Below, piece after piece: positions 27,463 to 36,704 of a stretch of DNA of 64,000 nucleotides; the first letter of the stretch is position 1, and every line of letters begins with the position of its first letter. The notes below the pieces were generated by a model. That model was given only the letters and a program-made list of their open reading frames with translations, did no database searches and was not told the DNA's origin. The DNA lies in contig CAMHUC010000004.1 in NCBI GenBank assembly GCA_946188155.1, forward strand, positions 1 to 64,000, written 5' to 3'. Source of the stretch: an uncultured bacterium (GTDB taxonomy: Bacteria; Bacteroidota; Bacteroidia; Bacteroidales; Bacteroidaceae). Position numbers and translations under genes: made by a program.

Positions 27463-28811
27463 ATAAAGAACACACAGGCAGAGCCGATGATGAAGCTGAT
27501 ACCGGCCACGGTCATCATCGTCGACTGATGGCTGCCGACGAGCGAGAGGATGGAGCCACCACAGACGGCCGCCACAATCTGGGGCAGACAGATGGTGCCG
27601 TTGAACAGGCCAAGGTATGCGCCCATGTGGCCGTAGCCCTGCAAGGCGTTGGTGACGAAGGTGAACGGCATGGCCAGCATGGCTGCCCAGCCGCAGCCAA
27701 TGAGCAGGAACGGCAGAATCTGCAGGTACTTGTCAGCGCAGAAGGGTATGAGAAGGAAGCCTATGCCTCCCAGTATCAGGCTGACGCTATAGGCCATCTT
27801 CGTGTTCGTGAAGCGCGGCAGCAGGGCGGCCCAGGCTACGGAACCCATGGCCTGGATGGCATAGAGCACGCCCGTCCAGTTGGCGGCTTCCTGATAGGCA
27901 TCGGTGGTCGGGTCGATGGTGCCCCAGACGGTCTCTGAGACGGCATCCACCACGTAGGTCCACATATAGAGCATGCCCGCCCAGCAGAAGAACTGCACCA
28001 GGCCCACCTTCCAGAAGGTGGAGGGGGCATTCTTCAGCAGGGTGAACCAGTTGGCGCTTTCGCTGGATTTCTCGGATTCTCCGGATTTCCCGGGTTTTCC
28101 GGATTCTCCGGATATTCCGGGCTTTCCGGATTCACCAGATTTCCCATTATACTCCTCGTACTCCTTCGGGGGCCACTCCTTCACCTTGGCCGTGGTATAG
28201 AGCACGCAGAGAATCAGGATGGCGGCTCCGATATAGAACGACCAGATGACCGAGTCGGGCACCACGCCCTCTGGGGCCACATTGCTCAGGCCGATGGCCG
28301 TGAATACAAAGGGAAAGAGGAATCCCACCACGCTTCCGGCATTGCAGAGGAACGACTGGATGCTGTAGGCCTTGGCCTTCTGACGCTCATTGACCATGTC
28401 GCCCACCAGCATCTTGAACGGCTGCATGGCCATGTTGATACTGGTGTCGAGCAGCATCAGGGCTATCAGCCCGAAGATGAGGGCAGCGCCCACGGCCATG
28501 CCGAGCGACCCGGCGTTGGGCAGCAGGCACATCACGGCCACGGCCACGGCGGCCCCGATGAACAGATAGGGGATGCGGCGGCCGAAGCGTGTCCACGTCC
28601 TGTCGCTCAGCGTGCCCACAATCGGCTGCACCAGGATGCCCATCAGTGGGGGGAGGATCCAGAAGAAACTCAGCGAGTGGGGGTCGGCGCCAAGGGTGCG
28701 GAAGATGCGCGAGATATTCGCCGACTGCAGGGCGTAGGCTATCTGCACACCGAAGAACCCGAAACTCAGGTTCCACAGGTTCCAAAATGACAAATCAGGC
28801 TTCTGTTTCAT
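27447..28811 (-). CDS. MFS sugar importer (SLC45/GPH type), probable maltose or maltodextrin
   Basis: 454 aa with twelve predicted membrane helices. The start SFGFFGVQIAYALQSANISRIF, the loop VGTLSDRTWTRFGRRIPY and GDMVNERQKAKAYS are marks of the SLC45-like sucrose/maltose transporter group in Bacteroidota. The central cytoplasmic loop contains a Gly-X-Y tract (GKSGESGKPGISGESGKPG) coded by 9-bp repeats. It stands between malQ and a GxxExxY gene, downstream of the LacI gene. It should take periplasmic maltose or glucose oligomers into the cell; the substrate is inferred from context. Confidence 0.88.
   Translation of the reverse strand: MKQKPDLSFWNLWNLSFGFFGVQIAYALQSANISRIFRTLGADPHSLSFFWILPPLMGILVQPIVGTLSDRTWTRFGRRIPYLFIGAAVAVAVMCLLPNAGSLGMAVGAALIFGLIALMLLDTSINMAMQPFKMLVGDMVNERQKAKAYSIQSFLCNAGSVVGFLFPFVFTAIGLSNVAPEGVVPDSVIWSFYIGAAILILCVLYTTAKVKEWPPKEYEEYNGKSGESGKPGISGESGKPGKSGESEKSSESANWFTLLKNAPSTFWKVGLVQFFCWAGMLYMWTYVVDAVSETVWGTIDPTTDAYQEAANWTGVLYAIQAMGSVAWAALLPRFTNTKMAYSVSLILGGIGFLLIPFCADKYLQILPFLLIGCGWAAMLAMPFTFVTNALQGYGHMGAYLGLFNGTICLPQIVAAVCGGSILSLVGSHQSTMMTVAGISFIIGSACVFFIRGER
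28072..28143 (-). repeat. 9-bp repeats coding a Gly-X-Y tract
   Basis: Eight 9-bp units of the CCGGATTCT or CCGGGTTTT type lie in frame in the MFS gene and give seven collagen-like triplets. The same unit forms the intergenic array after ispF. Confidence 0.85.
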
Positions 28812-28834
28812 ATACTACAACTATTATTTTTATT

Positions 28835-28979
28835 TACAACTTCTTATTTTAACGACAACTTTGACAACTTCTTATTTTAACGACAACTTTGACAACTTTG
28901 ACAACTTCTTTTTAAACTACAACTTCTTATTTTAACTACAACTTTGACAACTTTGACAACTCTTTTTGTTTGACAACTT
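28835..28979. repeat. left inverted array of GxxExxY locus 1
   Basis: Repeated GACAACTTT and ACAACTTCTTATTTTAAC units between the MFS start and the GxxExxY stop. The array on the other side of the gene has the opposite orientation. Confidence 0.85.
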
Positions 28980-28980
28980 A

Positions 28981-29412
28981 TTAAATGACTTGTTTTACCT
29001 TGCCATCGGTGCCAACAATTTCATTTCGCTGCTTATCAAGGAAATATCGTTCGATGACCGCAAACTTTGGAGAGAAATTCACCAAGATACCGCACGGACA
29101 TCCTAAAAGCCGCATGTAATTATACAACTGGGCCCTGTGATTGCTAACTATTTCGGCCACAGCCTTACACTCTATAATAATGTCTCCCTTGCACAGGAAG
29201 TCTATGCGATATTCGGCAGACATCTCACGGCCATGATACAACGGATGAAACTTTAGTTCACGTCTGAAAGGTATCCCACTCTCCTCCAACTGAATCTGAA
29301 GCCCCTCCTGATAGCAGTATTCATTGAGTCCTGCACCAAGTTCCTTGTGAACTTCATACAAAGCTCCTACCACATCATAAATATGTTCCTTATGTCTTGC
29401 TATATCAATCAT
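28981..29412 (-). CDS. GxxExxY protein (PD-(D/E)XK-like)
   Basis: 143 aa. It has the name-giving GLNEYCY motif, the conserved HKELGAGLNEY start and a PD-(D/E)XK-like core YRIDFLCKGDIIIECKAV, ending with PCGILVNFSPKFA. The family (TIGR04256/PF13366 type) is widespread in Bacteroidota and has no known function. Composition is more AT-rich than the neighbours, and the gene interrupts the starch operon between the LacI and MFS genes. Both sides carry short repeats in opposite orientation, so gene plus arrays look like one inserted unit. Confidence 0.9.
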   Translation of the reverse strand: MIDIARHKEHIYDVVGALYEVHKELGAGLNEYCYQEGLQIQLEESGIPFRRELKFHPLYHGREMSAEYRIDFLCKGDIIIECKAVAEIVSNHRAQLYNYMRLLGCPCGILVNFSPKFAVIERYFLDKQRNEIVGTDGKVKQVI

Positions 29413-29430
29413 CTTATAATATGTCTATTA

Positions 29431-29507
29431 AAGTTGTCCTAATATTAAAAAGTTGTCTTAGTTGTCCAAGTTGTCGTTTTTAAATAAACACTCCAAGCTT
29501 GTCGTCT
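29431..29507. repeat. right inverted array of GxxExxY locus 1
   Basis: AAGTTGTCC, AAGTTGTC, TTAGTTGTC, CAAGTTGTC and GCTTGTCGTC units. These are the complement of the GACAACTT units on the left side. Confidence 0.8.
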
Positions 29508-29513
29508 CAAGAC

Positions 29514-30539
29514 TTACTTCGTTGTACCTCTTATAATGAGCCGCGTGCGCACGATGCGCTTCTCCACCTTGTCTATCGGGGTGAGGCCCTCCACCTTGTC
29601 CATCAGGATTTCGGCGGCTTCCTCGCCCACGCGGTGGCCGCGCTGCTCCACGGTGGTGAGCATCGGGTCGCAGGCGATGGCACGCTGGCCGTTGGTGAAG
29701 CCACAGATGCTGATGTCCTCCGGCACCCGCAGCCCGGCACGCTTACAGGTGTAGAGGATGCCGATGGCCGTGTCGTCGTTGACGGCGAAGAAGCCGTCGG
29801 GGCGGTGGTCGAGGGTCAGAATCTCTGGGGTGATAGCTTCTGCATCAGAACGATTGTCGCAGAGGCGCACGATGCTCTCGTCTATGGCCATTCCGTGCTT
29901 CAGCAGCGCGTCCTTGTAGCCGTTGAAGCGGTTCTTCGAAATCTCTAACTGCATCGGACTGCCGTAGAAGGCGATGCGCTGGCAGCCCGTCTCTATCAGA
30001 TGGGTCACGGCGTTGTAGGCCCCCATATAGTCGTCCACCACCACGCGGCTGGCGTTCACGCCGGTGCAGATGCGGTCGTAGAACACCATCGGTATGCCGG
30101 CGTCGATGAGCTTCTGGTAGTGGTCGTAGTTGCGCGTGTCCTTGGCCTGCGACACGATGACGCCGCACACCTTGTAGCGGTGGAACGTGTCGCAGATGCG
30201 GGCCTCGCGCTCATACTTCTCGTCGCTCGTGGCCACCATGATGTTATAGCCACGCGCCGAGGCCGCCCCCTCGATGCCTTTGAGGATGCTGGAGAAATAG
30301 TAGTGGGTGAACTCGGGCACGATGACGCCGATGATCTTCTGAGGCATCACCCGGCTGTGGCGCAGGGCCTCGCCGATGGCGTTAGGATAGAAATTATGTT
30401 CGCGCGCATACGCCTGGATGGCCTTGCGGCGCTCCTCGCTGATGCGGGGCGAGTCCTTCAGGGCACGTGACACCGTGGCCACGGAAATGCCAAACTCCCG
30501 TGCGATATCCTTCATTGTCAGTGGGCCGTTCTTCTCCAT
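29514..30539 (-). CDS. LacI family transcriptional regulator
   Basis: 341 aa. The helix-turn-helix and hinge are at the start (MKDIAREFGISVATVSRALKDSPRISEERR), followed by the periplasmic-binding-like sensor with IIGVIVPEFTHYYFSSILKG, VFYDRICTG and CGFTNGQRAIACDP. It sits between the divergent SusC-type operon and the minus-strand MFS-MalQ-GH97 genes, so it most likely controls both in response to maltose or a related sugar. Two matching palindromes (27398 and 30622) support this. Start at 30539; the Met at residue 9 is possible. Confidence 0.93.
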   Translation of the reverse strand: MEKNGPLTMKDIAREFGISVATVSRALKDSPRISEERRKAIQAYAREHNFYPNAIGEALRHSRVMPQKIIGVIVPEFTHYYFSSILKGIEGAASARGYNIMVATSDEKYEREARICDTFHRYKVCGVIVSQAKDTRNYDHYQKLIDAGIPMVFYDRICTGVNASRVVVDDYMGAYNAVTHLIETGCQRIAFYGSPMQLEISKNRFNGYKDALLKHGMAIDESIVRLCDNRSDAEAITPEILTLDHRPDGFFAVNDDTAIGILYTCKRAGLRVPEDISICGFTNGQRAIACDPMLTTVEQRGHRVGEEAAEILMDKVEGLTPIDKVEKRIVRTRLIIRGTTK

Positions 30540-30558
30540 CAGCTTTTATTTTCATTTG

Positions 30559-30566
30559 CAAAGGTA
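30559..30566 (-). promoter_or_regulatory. -7 box of the LacI gene
   Basis: TACCTTTG on the minus strand, about 20 bases before the start. The place of the -33 element is taken by an ATTCACT heptamer array. Confidence 0.65.
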
Positions 30567-30571
30567 CAACT

Positions 30572-30599
30572 TTTCACTATTCGCTATTCACTATTCACT
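30572..30599. repeat. four ATTCACT-type heptamers in the LacI promoter
   Basis: TTTCACT, ATTCGCT, ATTCACT, ATTCACT directly upstream of the LacI -7 box. Copy-number change would alter the promoter spacing. Confidence 0.8.
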
Positions 30600-30621
30600 T
30601 AGAAAGTTGACATATATCAAT

Positions 30622-30633
30622 GTAAACGTTTGC
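30622..30633. promoter_or_regulatory. LacI-type operator upstream of susC
   Basis: GTAAACGTTTGC with the perfect core AAACGTTT, 57 bases before the susC -7 box. It shares the pattern G[C/T]AANCGNTTGC with the site before malQ. Confidence 0.6.
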
Positions 30634-30689
30634 GCAACTGTAATAACATTTTTAAACTGAAAAAAGAATAACGTATCGAAAAGAGCATT

Positions 30690-30697
30690 AACTTTGC
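30690..30697 (+). promoter_or_regulatory. -7 box of the susC operon
   Basis: TAACTTTG; the start point would be near 30702, leaving a leader of about 73 bases. No TTTG is seen at the usual distance, which fits a regulated promoter. Confidence 0.65.
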
Positions 30698-30708
30698 ACC
30701 GTGAAACA

Positions 30709-30722
30709 GTCTGCAAAGACTA
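30709..30722 (+). other. leader hairpin with GCAA loop
   Basis: AGTCT-GCAA-AGACT near the 5' end of the susC transcript: a 5-bp stem with a GNRA-type loop. It may protect the transcript end. Confidence 0.45.
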
Positions 30723-30774
30723 ACTGCGAGCTAAAAACGATTAACAATATAACGAATTAACTCTAATTAATGTA

Positions 30775-33700
30775 ATGATGAAGCAGGTAAACATGCAAAT
30801 GCCTCTTAGGATGCTCGGCCTTCTGTTGGGCCTCTTCCTATCGGTAGGAGCCTTCGCCCAGATTGAGGTGAGAGGCTTTGTGAAAGATGCTACAGGCGAA
30901 CCCATTATCGGAGCTACGGTGCGCGTGGCCGGCACACAGACGGCCACCATCACCGACTTCGACGGTAACTTCGTGCTGAAAGCCAACCAGGGTGCCGACA
31001 TCACCGTGAGCTACGTCGGCTATCAGACGCAGACGGTGAAGGCCGCCCCCACTCTGACAATTACACTTCAGGACGACCAGACGGTGCTGCAGGACGTGGT
31101 GGTCATCGGTTACGGCGCTGTGAAGAAGAGCGACCTGACCGGATCGGTGACGGCCCTGAAGCCCGACTCGAAGAACAAGGGTCTCGTGGTCAATCCCCAA
31201 GACATGATGCAGGGTAAGATTGCCGGTGTCAGCGTCACCAGCGGCGGCGGTACCCCCGGTGGCGGCGCTACCATCCGCATCCGTGGAGGCTCGTCGCTGA
31301 ATGCCTCCAACGACCCGCTGATTGTCATCGACGGCGTGCCGATGGACAACAATGGTGTGAAGGGCCTCGCCAACCCCCTTTCGATGGTCAACCCCCAGGA
31401 CATCGAGTCGTTCAACGTGCTGAAGGACGCATCGGCCACCGCCATCTACGGTAGCCGTGGTTCTAACGGTGTCATCATCATCACCACCAAGAAGGGCCGT
31501 AAGGGCAGTGCCCCGCAGGTATCCTACTCGGGTAGCGTCACGATGAGTACTAAGAAGAAACTCACCGACGTGATGGACGGCGACCAGTACCGCACGGCCG
31601 TGGCCGAGATATATAAAGGTAACTCGCGCGAAGGCGTGGTGATGGGCTACTATCAGGATGCCGACGGGAATATCGCGATGAACACCGTGGAGAACGGCAA
31701 GCTGGTGCGCCACGACAATGGTGGCACCTACTACCCCGGTGTGCTCGGCGATGCCAACACCGACTGGCAGAAGGAAATTTACCGCACCGCATGGAGCCAC
31801 GACCACAACGTGACCGTGGCTGGTGCAGCAGGCATGGTGCCCTACCGCCTCTCGCTGGGCTACACCAACCAGCAGGGTATCGTGAAGACCTCTGGCTTCG
31901 AGCGCGTCACGGCAGCCCTCAACCTGAACCCCTCGCTGCTTAACGACCACCTCGTGCTCAACCTCAACGCCAAGGGCATGTGGGCACGCTCGAAGTACTC
32001 TGACGGCGGTGCCATCGGAGCTGCTGTCAGCTACGACCCCACGAAGCCCGTCTATGACGAGACGGCTTCCGACGCTGCCAACTTCAGTGGCTACACCACA
32101 TGGAAGGTGCCCGGCGGCTCGCTCAACGACCCCACATGGCCCAACACCTACAACCGTAACGCTACGGCCAACCCCGTGGCCCTGCTCAACCTGAAGAGTG
32201 ACCGCGCCATCAGCCGCTCCTTCATCGGCAATGCCGACATCGACTACAAGATCCACGGCTTCGAGGACCTGCGCCTCCACCTGACCCTCGGTGCCGACAT
32301 CTCCAAGGGTAAGCAGTCTACCGACGTCGACCGCACCTCTCCGGGTGCCATCTACTACGGCTCCCACGGCTGGGAGGAGATCCTCAAGCGCAACCTCACC
32401 CTCTCTGCCTACGCCCAGTACTATAAGGACTTCTCCAAGGCACACCACCTCGACGTGATGGCCGGTTACGAGTGGCAGCACTTCTGGCGCGACCTGAAGA
32501 ACACGTGGTGGGGAGCCTATCCCAGCACCAACGCCCAGAACCCCAACGAGTACCACGACTGGTCGACGTACCACTATAAGACCGAGAACTACCTCGTGTC
32601 GTTCTTCGGACGTCTGAACTACACCCTCTTGGAGCGCTACTACCTGACGTTCACCATGCGTAACGACGGTTCGTCGCGCTTCCAGGACCACTGGAAGCTC
32701 TATCCCTCGGCAGCACTCGCTTGGAAGGCCAACGAGGAGAAGTTCCTCAAGAGTGCCGACTGGCTCTCCGACCTGAAGCTCCGCCTGAGCTACGGTAAGA
32801 CCGGTCAGCAGGATGGTATCGGCGACTACAACTACTTCGCCGTCTACAGCATGAACACCGGCGTGGGCAGCTACTACGACGTGGCCGGCGACGGCACGCT
32901 GGCACGCCCCGACGCCTACGACCCCTCACTGAAGTGGGAGACCACCGACACCTATAACGTGGGTATCGACTTCGGAGTGCTCAACCAGCGCATCACCTTC
33001 AGCATCGATGCCTACTACCGTAAGACCACCGACCTGCTGAACTCGGCCAACGTGGCCGCAGGCTCCAACTTCCGCAACTCTGTGATGACCAATATAGGCT
33101 CGATGACCAACAAGGGTATCGAGGCCACCATCGGCCTGAAGCCCATCCAGACCAACAACTGGTACTGGACCATCGACTACAACATTACCTATAATAAGAA
33201 CGAGATCACCGAGCTGATTGGTGGTGATGACAAGGACTACTTCGTGCCCACAGGCGGCATCGGAGGCGGTACGGGCGTCAACGCACAGGCTCACGCCGTA
33301 GGCCATCCGATGAGCTCCTTCTACGTCTACCAGCAGGTGTACGACAAGGCTGGCAAGCCCATCGAGGGACTCGTGGTAGACCGCAATGGCGACGGTGTCA
33401 TCACCGAGGCCGACAAGTACTTCTACAAGAGCCCGATGGCTCCCGTGACGATGGGCCTGAGCTCTCGCCTGGAGTACAAGAACTGGGACCTGGGCTTCAC
33501 ACTCCGCGCCAGCCTCGGCAACTACGTGTTCAACAACCTGCTCTCGGGCAACGTCAACATGAGCGCCGGTGAGGTCTACTCCAGCGGTAACAACTTCCTG
33601 GGCAACCGCCCCGTGAAGGCCCTCGACTACATGTGGCAGACCTACGACCTGGAGGCCAAGCTCTCCGACCACTGGGTGCAGAACGGCTCGTTCCTGAAGT

Positions 33701-33909
33701 GCGACAACATCACGCTGGGCTACTCCTTCGACAGCCTCTTCAAGGGCGGCAGCTACAAGGGCATCTCCGGACGTATCTACGCCACGGCCTCCAACGTGTT
33801 CTGCATCACAAAGTACGACGGCATCGACCCCGAAGTGTTCGGAGGTATCGACAACAACCTCTACCCCCGTCCTATCTCTTACATTCTCGGACTGAATCTG
33901 AACTTCTAA
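30775..33909 (+). CDS. susC: SusC-like TonB-dependent outer-membrane receptor
   Basis: 1,044 aa. Signal peptide to AFAQ; an N-terminal carboxypeptidase-like beta domain (VRGFVKDATGEPIIGATVRV), plug with DVVVIGYGAVKKSDLTGSV and the SusC-type IRIRGGSSLNASNDPLIVIDGVP, then a 22-strand barrel ending YILGLNLNF. It imports starch oligomers with SusD using TonB energy. Next to SusD, two SusE/F-like lipoproteins, GH97 and MalQ, so starch or maltodextrin is the likely ligand. A regulated promoter and a LacI-type site lie upstream. Confidence 0.95.
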   Translation: MMKQVNMQMPLRMLGLLLGLFLSVGAFAQIEVRGFVKDATGEPIIGATVRVAGTQTATITDFDGNFVLKANQGADITVSYVGYQTQTVKAAPTLTITLQDDQTVLQDVVVIGYGAVKKSDLTGSVTALKPDSKNKGLVVNPQDMMQGKIAGVSVTSGGGTPGGGATIRIRGGSSLNASNDPLIVIDGVPMDNNGVKGLANPLSMVNPQDIESFNVLKDASATAIYGSRGSNGVIIITTKKGRKGSAPQVSYSGSVTMSTKKKLTDVMDGDQYRTAVAEIYKGNSREGVVMGYYQDADGNIAMNTVENGKLVRHDNGGTYYPGVLGDANTDWQKEIYRTAWSHDHNVTVAGAAGMVPYRLSLGYTNQQGIVKTSGFERVTAALNLNPSLLNDHLVLNLNAKGMWARSKYSDGGAIGAAVSYDPTKPVYDETASDAANFSGYTTWKVPGGSLNDPTWPNTYNRNATANPVALLNLKSDRAISRSFIGNADIDYKIHGFEDLRLHLTLGADISKGKQSTDVDRTSPGAIYYGSHGWEEILKRNLTLSAYAQYYKDFSKAHHLDVMAGYEWQHFWRDLKNTWWGAYPSTNAQNPNEYHDWSTYHYKTENYLVSFFGRLNYTLLERYYLTFTMRNDGSSRFQDHWKLYPSAALAWKANEEKFLKSADWLSDLKLRLSYGKTGQQDGIGDYNYFAVYSMNTGVGSYYDVAGDGTLARPDAYDPSLKWETTDTYNVGIDFGVLNQRITFSIDAYYRKTTDLLNSANVAAGSNFRNSVMTNIGSMTNKGIEATIGLKPIQTNNWYWTIDYNITYNKNEITELIGGDDKDYFVPTGGIGGGTGVNAQAHAVGHPMSSFYVYQQVYDKAGKPIEGLVVDRNGDGVITEADKYFYKSPMAPVTMGLSSRLEYKNWDLGFTLRASLGNYVFNNLLSGNVNMSAGEVYSSGNNFLGNRPVKALDYMWQTYDLEAKLSDHWVQNGSFLKCDNITLGYSFDSLFKGGSYKGISGRIYATASNVFCITKYDGIDPEVFGGIDNNLYPRPISYILGLNLNF

Positions 33910-33930
33910 TCATATAAAGATAAGGTAACA

Positions 33931-35520
33931 ATGAAAACATATATCAAGCATATCATTCCGGCGGCTGCCCTACTGATGGCAGTGGGTATGACATCCTGCA
34001 CGAAAGACCTGGATGTGACACCTATCGACCCGAACCTCAACACGGAGATTCAGCCGGAGCAACTGTTCAACAAGTGCTATGCCAACATCGCCGTGGCTGG
34101 CAACGGCGGTGCCAACGGCGACAGCGACGTCGACGGCATCGACGGCGGTACGTCGGGCTACGTGCGCCAGCTGTGGAACGCCAACGAGCTGACCACCGAC
34201 GAGTCCATCTGCGGATGGGGCGACGAGGGTATCTCTGCCTTCTGCTACAACAGCTACGACGCCAGCCACCCCATGCTCCGAGGCTTCTACTACCGCCTCT
34301 ACGTGGGCATCTCCTTCTGCAACCAGTACCTGCAGGAGTTCAGCGACTACAATGCCACCATGGCGGCCGAGATCCGCTTCATCCGCGCCCTCAACTACTA
34401 CTACCTGCTCGACGGCTGGGGCAACGTGCCCTTCGTCACCACCATCTCCTCGGAGAAGCCCGTGCAGTACAGCCGTCAGCAGCTCTACGACTTCATCGAG
34501 AGCGAGCTCCTCGAGATTGAGCCGCAGCTGAGCAATGCCACCGCCAAGAAGTCGAGCGACACCGGCTACGGCCGCGTGGACAAGGCTGCCGCCTGGATGC
34601 TCCTGGCACGCCTCTACCTGAACGCCGAGGTCTACACCGGCACCGCTCAGTGGCAGAAGGCTGCCCAGTACGCACAGCAGGTGATGAACTCCAGCTATAA
34701 GCTCAACACCGCCGGCAGCGGCAAGTGGAGTGCCTACCAGATGCTGTTTATGGCCGACAACGGTGAGACCAACGCAGCCTACGAGGCCGTGTTCCCCATC
34801 CTGCAGGATGGCGTGCGCACCACCTCATGGGGTACCACTCTCTTCCTCATCGCCTCTACCCACGATGCCGAGATGACCAGCTCCAACGGTACTACTGAGG
34901 TATGGGGCGGCAACCGCGCCCGTCCGCAGCTCATCCAGAAGTTCTTCCCCAACCTCGATGCCCCTGAGGGTGATCCCTACGAGGTGGCCGAGGCTGCCGG
35001 CGACGACCGCGCCCTGTTCGACACCAAGGGCCGCACCCTCGACAACGAGGACGTGAGCAACTTCAAGAGCGGCTATGCCGTGGGCAAGTTCAACAACTTC
35101 ACCACCACCGGCGCGGCCACCAAGAGCGGACAGTTCCCCGACACCGACTTCTTCCTGATGCGCGTGGCAGAGGCCTATCTGACCTACGCCGAGGCACAGG
35201 CCCGCATGAACGGCGGTGCCACCAACAGCGAGGGAGCCAACGCCATCAACGCCCTGCGCGAGCGTGCCAACGCATCGACCAAGGCCAACTACTCGCTCGA
35301 AGAGATCTGCGACGAGTGGTGCCGTGAGTTCTACTATGAGGGACGCCGCCGAACCGACCTCATCCGCTTCGGCAAGTTCGGAGGCAGCAGCGACTACGTA
35401 TGGCAGTGGAAGGGCGGCAGCTTCAATGGCCGTAACTTCGACGCTACCAAGAACCTCTTCGCCATCCCCACCACCGACCTGACGGCCAACCCCAATCTGG
35501 TCCAGAATCCGGGATACTAA
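33931..35520 (+). CDS. susD: SusD-like starch-binding lipoprotein
   Basis: 529 aa with lipobox MTSC (Cys near residue 23) and the RagB/SusD fold: TPIDPNLNTEIQPEQLFNKCYANI, EIRFIRALNYYYLLDGWGNVPF, the TPR-like helices and the C-terminal EFYYEGRRRTDLIRFGKF. It forms the lid over SusC and binds glycan at the cell surface. It begins 21 bases after susC in the same operon. Confidence 0.95.
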   Translation: MKTYIKHIIPAAALLMAVGMTSCTKDLDVTPIDPNLNTEIQPEQLFNKCYANIAVAGNGGANGDSDVDGIDGGTSGYVRQLWNANELTTDESICGWGDEGISAFCYNSYDASHPMLRGFYYRLYVGISFCNQYLQEFSDYNATMAAEIRFIRALNYYYLLDGWGNVPFVTTISSEKPVQYSRQQLYDFIESELLEIEPQLSNATAKKSSDTGYGRVDKAAAWMLLARLYLNAEVYTGTAQWQKAAQYAQQVMNSSYKLNTAGSGKWSAYQMLFMADNGETNAAYEAVFPILQDGVRTTSWGTTLFLIASTHDAEMTSSNGTTEVWGGNRARPQLIQKFFPNLDAPEGDPYEVAEAAGDDRALFDTKGRTLDNEDVSNFKSGYAVGKFNNFTTTGAATKSGQFPDTDFFLMRVAEAYLTYAEAQARMNGGATNSEGANAINALRERANASTKANYSLEEICDEWCREFYYEGRRRTDLIRFGKFGGSSDYVWQWKGGSFNGRNFDATKNLFAIPTTDLTANPNLVQNPGY

Positions 35521-35524
35521 GCAT

Positions 35525-35559
35525 TAATAATTAGTAATGAGTAATTAGAAATTAATAAT
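35525..35559 (+). repeat. TAGTAAT-type heptamers between susD and the SusE-like gene
   Basis: TAATAAT, TAGTAAT, GAGTAAT, TAGAAAT, TAATAAT: five 7-bp units in the 40-base gap, ending at the start codon of the next gene. They may also set translation efficiency of the SusE-like gene. Confidence 0.7.
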
Positions 35560-35560
35560 T

Positions 35561-36673
35561 ATGATTACCAAAATCAGTAAATTCCTTTGCGCCGGTTTAG
35601 TATGCTGCGGTATCTCCGCAGCCCTCACCGCCTGCTCCGACGATAACGGCTCCAACCCCACCCTGGGCGAGCCCTCCACCTTCGTGCTGAACACACCGGC
35701 CTACTCGACGGTGCCCGTCGACCTGGCCACCTCTACCGAGATTCCCTTCACCTGGTCGTCGCCCGACTACGGCTTCCCCGTAGCCGCCGAGTTCCAGCTG
35801 GAGGCATCCATCGACGGCAGCTTCACCATTTCCGTGGCTGAGGCCGAGGCCGATGAGAGCGGCACCACCATCCCCAACTACGTCACCCTGCCCGCCACCT
35901 TCTTCGGAGGCAGCGGCACCATCGCCTGCAACACCCTGGCACAGGCCCTCAACCTGATGGGCAACTGGGACGAGGGCGAGACACCTGCCACGCAGACACT
36001 CGTGGTGCGCGCCAGTGCCACCGCCGGCAGCCAGAAGATCTACTCCAACACCGTCAATATCACCGTCGTACCGACGGCAGAGGTGGCACCGGCCTGGCCG
36101 ATGTACATCTATGAGATAGGCAACGAGAGCGGATGGGCTACGGCACACGTTCTCTGCAGCCCGGCACAGGACGGCATCTACACCGGTTACTACTGGCTCG
36201 ACGGTGGCTTCAAGTTCAAGCCCAATGCCGACAACTGGGACGGCGACTGGGGACAGAATCCCGCAGGCCCCTACGGCACACTCGTCGTCGACGGTGAAGA
36301 GGATTGCAACGACCCTGGCAAGAGCTTCCCCGACCAGGCTCTGCCCGCCGGCTTCTATAAGATCACCGTCGACCTCAACGAGATGACATGGGCCATCGAG
36401 CCTATCACCAATATCAGCATCATCGGCGGCTTCAACGATTGGGCCGGCGACGTGGAGATGGCCTACAATATCGAAGGCGGCTACTGGGAGGCTACTACCG
36501 ATGCCGTATCGGGCGAGTACAAGTTCCGCGCCAACCACGACTGGGCCATCAACTGGGGCGGCACCGAGGATAACCTCGTGCAGGACGGCGCCAACCTCTC
36601 CAGCGACGGAGGCACACAGACCTTCAAGCTCTACATCACCTACGATGGCAACCATCACGTAGTTATTGAGTAA
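35561..36673 (+). CDS. SusE/SusF-like surface starch-binding lipoprotein
   Basis: 370 aa with lipobox ALTAC (Cys 25). The N-terminal Ig-like domain (VLNTPAYSTVPVDLATSTEIPFTWSS region) is that of SusE, followed by two starch-binding modules; the last has SIIGGFNDWAGDVEMAYN and a conserved Trp-rich NHDWAINWGG end. It would hold starch at the cell surface for SusC/SusD. The signal region is nearly the same as that of the next gene, pointing to duplication. Confidence 0.9.
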   Translation: MITKISKFLCAGLVCCGISAALTACSDDNGSNPTLGEPSTFVLNTPAYSTVPVDLATSTEIPFTWSSPDYGFPVAAEFQLEASIDGSFTISVAEAEADESGTTIPNYVTLPATFFGGSGTIACNTLAQALNLMGNWDEGETPATQTLVVRASATAGSQKIYSNTVNITVVPTAEVAPAWPMYIYEIGNESGWATAHVLCSPAQDGIYTGYYWLDGGFKFKPNADNWDGDWGQNPAGPYGTLVVDGEEDCNDPGKSFPDQALPAGFYKITVDLNEMTWAIEPITNISIIGGFNDWAGDVEMAYNIEGGYWEATTDAVSGEYKFRANHDWAINWGGTEDNLVQDGANLSSDGGTQTFKLYITYDGNHHVVIE

Positions 36674-36704
36674 TTGATAATAGATAATCGAAAAGCTGAA
36701 AATT

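Noticed and set aside
30838-32691. 617-aa minus-strand frame opposite susC
   Set aside because: Shadow of susC; composition is Val/His/Gly-rich without any recognisable domain.
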